Of a stretch of 64,000 nucleotides of DNA, positions 58,048-64,000 are shown piece after piece. The notes under the pieces were generated by a model. That model was not told the DNA's origin, did not search any database, and was given only the letters and a program-made list of their open reading frames with translations. The stretch lies in the NCBI GenBank assembly GCA_022592435.1, contig JABYQS010000017.1, forward strand, positions 350,880 to 414,879, read 5' to 3'. Within the stretch, counting starts at the first letter, position 1. Each line of letters begins with the position of its first letter. Made by a program: the position numbers and the translations under genes. The DNA comes from Cerioporus squamosus. Its lineage: Eukaryota > Basidiomycota > Agaricomycetes > Polyporales > Polyporaceae.

Positions 58048-58080
<33 letters not shown>

Positions 58081-58081
<1 letters not shown>

Positions 58082-58596
58082 ATATGACGGTGCATCTAAT
58101 GCTGGCCTGATCGCGTATTCCGATTCAGACTGGGCAGAAGATCGACAATTGGCATTCGCAGACCGCTTTCATCTTCCTGATGGCAGGAGGTGCCGTGTCT
58201 TGGGCATCTCGACGTCAACAGACCGTCTCTCTCTCGTCCACTGAGGCAGAGTACAAGGCGGCCTCAGACACTGCTCGTCAGATGATGTGGCTTAGGACGT
58301 TTGGCGATGAGTTAGGGGATGACATGGGCTCGGCTACGCCGATGTGCGTCGACAACCATGGTGCTATTCACCTTGCGTTGAACCCAGCCGTCGACCGGCG
58401 TTGTAAGCACGTCACGACGCACTACCACTTCGTACGCGAATATGCCGAGACTCCAAACATGGACATCTATGCTATTCCTAGTGAGGAGAATCTGGCAGAT
58501 CCGTTGACCAAGAATGCTTCACTGCACGTCATGGAGTACTTCGTGGCAAATTCGGGTCTCGTTACCTCCGCAGTCTTGAACGAGTGGGAGTGTTGA
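58081..58596 (+). mobile_element. Ty1/copia retrotransposon remnant (C-terminal RNase H)
   Basis: The C-terminal end of a Ty1/copia polyprotein. It has GLIAYSDSDWAED, then after a single-base frame change near 58140-58155 the block AFIFLMAGGAVSWASRRQQT, SLSSTEAEYKAASDTARQMM, CVDNHGAIHLALNP, KHVTTHYHFVREY and IPSEENLADPLTK. The stop TGT-TGA at 58591-58596 overlaps the start of the LTR. Everything upstream (Gag, protease, integrase, RT) is missing; the remnant begins directly after the LINE poly(A) run. It cannot transpose on its own. Confidence 0.88.
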
Positions 58597-59173
58597 ACTT
58601 ACTATGGACTATGGACATTAGTTGCGCATTAGGCGCTATGGGCACAGCCTCTTACGATTAGATCTTAGGCTATGCTTCTTCCTTTCCTTTTAGGGTACGT
58701 TGTACGAAACCATGTGGTTACCTGGCTTCTCTTTGTTTCCAGTCCATTCCAGTGCGTTCTGCAACGCTCCGGACCTTTCTAGTTCTTTCTAGATATCTCT
58801 GGGCTGTACTAGACATGCCCTTGTGACCTCGTATTTGTCGTATCTTCGTCATCCTTCGTCATTGTCTGAGTCATCCCTACTCATTCTGACTCAGACAGCA
58901 TTATGCTCTCCTTTCTGTCGCTTACTCATGCTACTCCAGACACAGTATATAAGGAGGGACTCTTGGGCTTCGTCTCCTCAGTCTTTTGCTCTACTGACTG
59001 AGGAGTAAGTACTCGCCTACCTATGCTTACTTATGCTTTACTTACAAGTACTTGTAGCTCGTGTTGTCCACTCGTCTGCTAGGTACTTGTGTCTATGCTA
59101 TCAGTCTTTTGCTCTACTGACTGAGGACTCGTGTTGTCCACTCGTCTGCTAGTCGTTGCGACTTGCCTTAACA
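58591..59173 (+). repeat. 3' long terminal repeat of the copia element, with internal leader duplication
   Basis: It starts TGTTGAAC at the polyprotein stop and plausibly ends TTAACA at 59173, giving TGTT...AACA ends and about 583 bp. U3 carries a TATA box at 58946-58952. Downstream a leader segment occurs twice: 58978-59004 plus 59058-59082 in the first copy, interrupted by 53 nt (59005-59057, GTAAGT...TTGTAG), and 59101-59152 uninterrupted in the second. The first copy stops matching exactly at an AG|GTACTT donor-like site (59083). The right end is inferred from the terminal bases only, since no second LTR is present in the window. Confidence 0.7.
58946..58952 (+). promoter_or_regulatory. 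TATA box in the copia LTR
   Basis: TATATAA followed by a CT-rich stretch. An initiator-like TCAGTCTT lies at about +30 (58978-58985), the likely transcription start and the start of R. Confidence 0.6.
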
Positions 59174-59904
59174 GGTTCAGACTCATCACAAAGTGGGCGT
59201 GCTCAGCTTGTTAAATCCCGTGCTCCAAGATCACCCAACTCCGGTCTCAAACTCCGACCGGACTCCGGTTTGTCGTTGCCTCATACTAATTCCTCATTCC
59301 TTGTTATGACTCATCCTTACTACGATACTTACCCCTTACTATCCGTCTCCCTCGGACTCCGATCACCTCATCAGTCCCAATAGTATTACCCGTTTGTATC
59401 CGCGCTTGTATCCACTTGTATCCGCACTTGCCTCATTACTATTGGCCTACTTGCTTCCGCCTTGGCACCGGACTCGACTCCTGTCTCTACTCTTTAGCTT
59501 ACCCCTTTCGGACCTCCGGATTTAGTATTTAGCCTGCTTGTATTCTCCCTTAGACCTCAGTTCTGATATCTCGTTTACTCCCTCTTATCCTTCTCGGTCA
59601 ACAACTCAATCCATTGTATTCTTTCTTAACTCGTCTGCACCTCCATCCAGACTTCTGACCTCCGACCTCTGACCCCCGACCTCTGTCTTCCAATTTTGGT
59701 CTCTCCGCTTCTGACCCTCTGGTTCTCTCTCTGCTTGACTTCCTCCTTCGTTGCTTACTCCGGTATAAACTCCGGAGTTCTGTCCCTTTGCAAATAGAAG
59801 ACAACTTGCGTCTCCTCAGGGCATTGGTCAATAACTTCGCCAAAGTCTTCACCCCGCGCTGCCTCGGACTTCGGACTTCGGACTTCCCTCGAAGTTTGAC
59901 TTGG
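59174..59904. other. Pyrimidine-rich non-coding interval with short tandem words
   Basis: Strongly C/T-rich on the plus strand. It contains short degenerate repeats (TTGTATCC three times near 59394-59424; CTGACCTC/CCGACCTC words near 59645-59690; CGGACTT three times near 59868-59886). No gene is supported. It may be leader or internal sequence of another retroelement. Confidence 0.45.
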
Positions 59905-60261
59905 CACGCACAGTCTTAACAGAGGGTCCTTGCATTCTCTGGGGATGGGAAGCAGATCATGTTGCCGTTGGACGGCTCGGGTGTTTACAGGTCTGCGACT
60001 CATTCAGCAACGAGCATATCCTCGAGATCAACGGCCGCGCCAACAGGGTCAGCAACGCCGCGTTCTCACCCGACGGCAAGTACATTGCTTGTTGGAAGAT
60101 GCACGGTGCGACTGTGGAACCGCAGCAACGGAACGTGCGCTGTGACGTTTGAGGACAGCGGCGCGATTTTGCACGCAGTGTTCTCTCCGGGGACGGACGC
60201 TGTCGGCAGCCTCACAGGACTCGGCACGGTATGCATTCGAAAGCTCAGCGACTTCGTTTGA
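59905..60261 (+). pseudogene. Decayed WD40-repeat fragment
   Basis: Pieces of WD40 blades can be read in different frames. GDGKQIMLPLDGSGVYR is followed by NRVSNAAFSPDGKYIA, then TVRLWNRSNGTCAVTFED and AILHAVFSP, then GTVCIRKLSDF before a stop at 60259-60261. At least three frame changes are needed, and no start, blade series or upstream domain is present. The wording (sFSpDGkyIa, vrlWn..tG) is typical of long WD40 beta-propeller proteins, which in these fungi are often NACHT/NLR-type or telomere-family genes. This is a broken remnant. Confidence 0.6.
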
Positions 60262-60509
60262 ACAGCTGGTAAAGACCAACTTTCCATTTGTCCTTCGATA
60301 GTATCGGTATCCATCACACCCCTGTTGAGTATGACGTGGCTTGTTACGACTTCTATTATGATATCATGTTGGTCCGTAGCTTTTCTCCGTTTCGATGGGG
60401 CTTGTAGGAGATTCACATGTATTGTTTCTTGACTCGAACCATGCAATAGTCTGTATTCGCGAGAGAGTGTTGAGTACACTATGCGCTTCTCGTCGAATAG
60501 ACCCGAGCT

Positions 60510-63407
60510 CTAGACGTCTGTGCTGGGTATGTGGGACAAAATATCCGCAGTGTTGACGCCATCAAAGACCTCGAAATCCGTGTCAACCTCGCCACCGTGT
60601 CGTTAGCAGGGAGCTGCGAATGAAGCGTACACATGAGTTCTAACTTGCATGTTTCTGGAAAAGAGGTGCCAAGACTTACCGTTCCGTTCGTCATGTACGC
60701 AATGAAAATATCGTTCATGTATGCAGACGGTGCAGTGACGGTAGGGTGCTTCGAATCAGCCCATTGCATGAGTCGACTTCCCCAAGGACGATTAGAACTT
60801 CCGACGTACCCCAAAGCCATTCTGCCGAACCAGCACTGCGTCTTGCCCGAGGAGACCAGCGACTCTCTCGGCAGCGGGGAGCGGGGTGACCGGGTCAAAC
60901 TGCACCGTGCAAGAGTCAGTATCAAAGGCGCGCGGGGTGATCCTCGCTGATACTGACAGTATTCGACGCGATGAGAATCTTGTTTGCAAGCTTCTTGTTG
61001 AACGGGCCTTGGTATCTCTCGACAGACCGGACGGGCCAAGACGAGCACCTGTAGAACAGGATAGGCCATATGGAGCCAACTACGCGCGAAGTCTGAATTA
61101 GCTGCGACCACTCGTGGGCAATTGAAGGAAAACTGACAGATGTGCGACACATTACGGGCGGTGGGTATGATGTGCTTGAACACCTCTTCCATTGTCGTAC
61201 CACGCGCGTCGATGCTGTCCCCGCAGTAAATGGCGCTATCAGTGTAGGACGGGCTATCGTTCGACTCAGAGCCACGCTTGACCAATCTGCAGTACCCGAT
61301 AATTGTCAGAGCGGCCAGCGCAAGGATCTCAGTGAACGTACGGGTTGCGGCGATTCAGGTCTTTGTACCTCCTGCTGAGAGCCGTGATGCGTTCGCAGGT
61401 GCCTCTCCGTTGACGATCTGCACGATCTGTGGGTAGTCTTCGTTCACCAGGTTGGACCAGTCCGCTGGGCTGTACATCTCTACGTATAGATGCGCTGCAA
61501 TCCATACGGAGTCAGCGAACCATCCCTCTCGCTATCTTCACACCAGGCGGCACTCACCTCGGATATTGCCCGACGTGATAGGGACGGAAGCGTTGACCTT
61601 GGTAGCATTGTAGGCAGCGTTCAGCAGCCTGGACCTTTGCGTCAATATCGAGCGGACCGTCGCCCTCTGAGGCGGCGGCGCACCCCGCCGGCCCTGTGAG
61701 CGCACACCCGGTGATCAGCGCCTTGTAGATGGTATCTACGGATACGAGTTGGTTTGAGAATGACTATAGAATCCAAACCTAGCTCGTCAGTATGCGTGCA
61801 AATGCAAGATGGCAATTCAGAGAAGAGCCTCACCAGGGCCGGGTCCTGTGTGGCGAATGCGATAGGGTCTAGCACTGCATCCAGGATGACTCTCCCAACA
61901 CGCTGAATCCGAGAGTCAGCCTCGACCGCTGGCGATTGAAGGACATTCCTACCTCCGGAAACACTGGTGTTCATGAACATCAGTTGCGACTTTCGAAGAA
62001 GGACGTAAAGACACTCACTGTTCACAAACCAAGAGCCAATCAATGTTCCATAAGACACGCCGAGGTAGTTGATCGGGGCATCGGCGCCGTCGAGTACGTT
62101 CGCGATGGAAACCATGTCGCGAACTGCTGCGGAGGTCCCGACGTACTTGAGGTACTTGCCGCTGGAGAATTTAAGCATTCTGTCCGAGCTCTCGTACTTC
62201 TTCTGCATGGTCGGGCCTTGCGCGAGGAGCGTCTGCACGTCAGTGGGGTCTGTGAAGTTCCCGGTCTCCTCAATCCCAGTGAGCTCGATCGTCCCATTGT
62301 GTAGAAAGAGGTGAACTCTGCGAGACTGTCGAAGCAGAATATCTCTCCGGGCTACAGAGGAGCGTTGTGAGTGACGCTCAATGCGTAAGGTAAGCAATGA
62401 CGGCACTGACGTGGTTAAGTTCCCGACACCTCGCGGATCCCAGCTCACGACGTCGTACACGCCGCCGGTGAGTGCGAGTAGCAGCTCCTTGTTCTCGACG
62501 AGTGTCCCAAGCCCAGAACCGCCAGGTCCTCCTGCAACGGCCTCTGTATCAGCGACCTTGTCAATGTTTAAGTATGTGGTAACTGACCGGGATTGAAGAG
62601 GAGCGATCCACGACGCTCTCCGGTCGCATTCACCTTGACAATGGCCAGGCGCGCATTTCCGACGGATGGATCCTGGTAGTCCAGCGGAACTTCCAGGAAG
62701 CCGCATGAGAGGGAAGTGTCGTTCACGACGGAGGGATCGCATGGTCCCCACTGGATCTGAGAGCCGCCCTGCGAATTATGTTAGTCGGCGCGATAGTTGG
62801 AGAGATGGACGGGCATACATCGTGCAAAGGAGAGGCGCACAACGCAATGCTTGCGAAGGCCAGGGGAGAACCGAAGTCAGCCTATAGTACGTCATTTGCA
62901 TGTGGAGACGTACTTGAAGAAGAACGCCCCTTATATGCTATGTGAGGTTCTGCAAGCTAGAGACACGCCTGCTTTCCGGAGTCGATGGTCACGGAGACGT
63001 ACACAGGTACGCGGGGTCTTCGGAGCGACCATGCGTGCGGGGATGGCTGGCGAACAGTCATATCTCTCAGGCTGGCGATTATGGCCGACCGATGCGCACC
63101 ATCCGGTCGCATGGAGGGCCTGTCAGGTTTGGCGACTGGCTCAGCAAAGGACAGCTGAGCTGCGGTGGCTGCGACGTCGCTGCGTGAAACAGTGCTTCTA
63201 CATAACTCACCGCTTGGGCTATAGGTGCGCCGTAGGTGACGTACGCCGCTGTGACGACAACTCCTGCCGCGCAGTCAAGCCAAAAGGTTTGCGGCGCTTT
63301 ATCGAGACATACGCGATCGGAGGTACCGCAGCAGTACTGCGTAATGCTATGTCAGTATTCTGACTTGAGCTGCCCGAGGAAGGGACATACTTGAGAGACC
63401 GTGGCAT
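60510..63407 (-). CDS. Secreted/anchored serine exopeptidase, alpha/beta-hydrolase with TAP-like C-terminal domain
   Basis: A tripeptidyl-aminopeptidase-like serine hydrolase that releases short peptides from protein N-termini. The proposed start (ATG 63405-63407, MPRSLK) joins KAPQTFWLDCAAGVVVTAAYV, a signal-anchor-like helix. Next come IQWGPCDPSVVNDTSLSCGF, LEVPLDYQDPSVGNARLAIV, the oxyanion motif GGPGGSG, VVSWDPRGVGNLT, and YLGVSYGTLIGSWF with the nucleophile Ser in GVSYG. Then GCALTGPAGCAAASEGDGPL, MYSPADWSNLVNEDYPQIVQ, and the TAP-like C-terminal domain (YQGPFNKKLANKILIASNT, FDPVTPLPAAERVAGLLGQD, VRQNGFG). The end is GVNTADILSHIPSTDV at 60510. Frame breaks lie near 61620-61635 and 60590. 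The 5' exons are uncertain (a 440-bp gap before IQWG). The gene is either damaged or mis-sequenced. Confidence 0.75.
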
Positions 63408-63411
63408 CTAT

Positions 63412-63808
63412 TTGGACGACAGACGGTCAGACCTGGAGATGTGCAGGCCATCGCCATATTGTGGGTGACCGCCTCGAACTTGCGATTCCGATCGACCTAG
63501 TGTTGTAGTGGAGTTCTGCGCGGACATTGACAGGCGATGGAGAAGCTGTTGGTGCGCCACGGCGCGCAGCAGTGTGTGCTCGGACGTGCCAGGGCGATGA
63601 GTCGATGGTCGGAGTTGGGGGCAAGGGTTCGTAAATAGCGGTGCATCAACACATGAACAACTAACTGAAGACCTGAATGATATATGAAGTCGGAGCGAGT
63701 CTTCGTGGCCGACCTCGACAACCGGAAAGAACAAACTACATCGTGGGTACAAGCAACGCGACTCCACCGCGTTCGTCATCCGGACCTGCTGGGGTTGACA
63801 CTGCGAGT
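63412..63808. other. Intergenic region between the two TAP-like genes
   Basis: About 400 bp upstream of the first TAP-like gene and downstream of the second. Only short overlapping frames are seen; it should hold the promoter of the first gene. Confidence 0.45.
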
Positions 63809-64000
63809 CTAGACGTCAGTGCTCGGGAGGTGCGCGATGTCCGCAGTGGTGACCCCGCTGAAAGCTCGAAGCTCGCAGGCTCGACCTCGCACAGCGTTGT
63901 TGGCCGGAAGCTGCAGACAGGGCAACCGCGTGAGTTCTATCGACACTATATGTCCGACTCGGAAGAAGAACAGTCACTACTCACCGTCCCGTTCACCATG
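63809..64000 (-). CDS. 3' end of a second TAP-like serine exopeptidase (runs off the window)
   Basis: The last exons of a tandem paralogue of the preceding gene. The terminal SGVTTADIAHLPSTDV and stop at 63809-63811 match DGVNTADILSHIPSTDV of the first copy. The nucleotide context around the last intron and the preceding MVNGT exon edge also aligns with 60510-60700. Reading upstream from the stop, the conserved CEVEPASFEL is in a different frame from the FSGVTTAD end (near 63860), so this copy too shows a one-base discrepancy. Confidence 0.65.

Larger units (their letters stand above)
53008..58079 (+). mobile_element. Non-LTR (LINE) retrotransposon with poly(A) tail, probably 5'-truncated
   Basis: Two overlapping ORFs encode a zinc-knuckle Gag and an endonuclease-RT-RNase H polyprotein. 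A 3' UTR of about 550 bp (57492-58047) follows, ending in a run of 32 A (58048-58079). The order EN-RT-RNase H with a Gag-like ORF1 matches RNase H-bearing LINE groups found in fungi (Tad/I-like). The Gag frame is closed by a stop at 53005-53007, and the zinc knuckles lie near its start, so the upstream Gag domain is missing. The copy is therefore probably 5' truncated at about 53008. It abuts the EST1-like start on the left and a copia remnant on the right. Confidence 0.9.

Overview
The window reads as nuclear DNA of an agaricomycete (Basidiomycota), probably in or near the Polyporales. Genes are dense on both strands and cut by many 45-70 bp GT-AG introns. Several families are typical of, or confined to, such fungi: DUF6535 membrane proteins, an expanded P450/reductase repertoire and TAP-like exopeptidases. 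The species cannot be named from sequence alone. All splice models were made by eye from conserved protein motifs and GT..AG junctions, so outer limits are firmer than internal ones.

Left part (1-18 kb, accessory). A C-terminal gene fragment at the edge is followed by a cytochrome P450, a short-chain dehydrogenase, a broken extended-SDR relic and a tandem pair of DUF6535 membrane-protein genes, separated by gene-poor stretches (notably 4.3-8.9 kb and 10.1-11.6 kb).

Middle part (18-41 kb, mostly housekeeping). In order: parvulin PIN4; an Snt1/NCoR-like double-SANT chromatin protein, head to head with the GPI-transamidase subunit PIG-S; a predicted small membrane protein; ubiquitin-conjugating enzyme UBC4; an Sld7-like replication protein; an NAD(P)-dependent reductase; the Fe-S ABC protein RLI1/ABCE1; an epoxide hydrolase; tRNA-Gly(GCC); a hypothetical gene; and a secreted Egh16/Gas1-like protein.

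Right part (41.8-64 kb, repeat-rich). A near-identical tandem array has four 658-bp units and two 350-bp deletion units. Next come a long uncharacterised low-complexity gene, an EST1/SMG-type gene truncated between repeats, a LINE retrotransposon with poly(A) tail, a Ty1/copia RNase H remnant with its 3' LTR, a decayed WD40 fragment, and two tandem TAP-like serine exopeptidase genes, the second running off the end.

The most striking signal is in the copia LTR. A 52-nt leader segment occurs twice: once interrupted by a 53-nt GTAAGT...TAG insert, once with that insert removed exactly as by splicing. The duplication starts about 30 bp after a TATA box. This looks like a spliced strong-stop cDNA fixed in the genome. 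A second theme is that several conserved genes (RLI1, EST1-like, SDR, TAP-like) carry single-base indels in otherwise clean exons. These may be residual assembly errors or young inactivating mutations.
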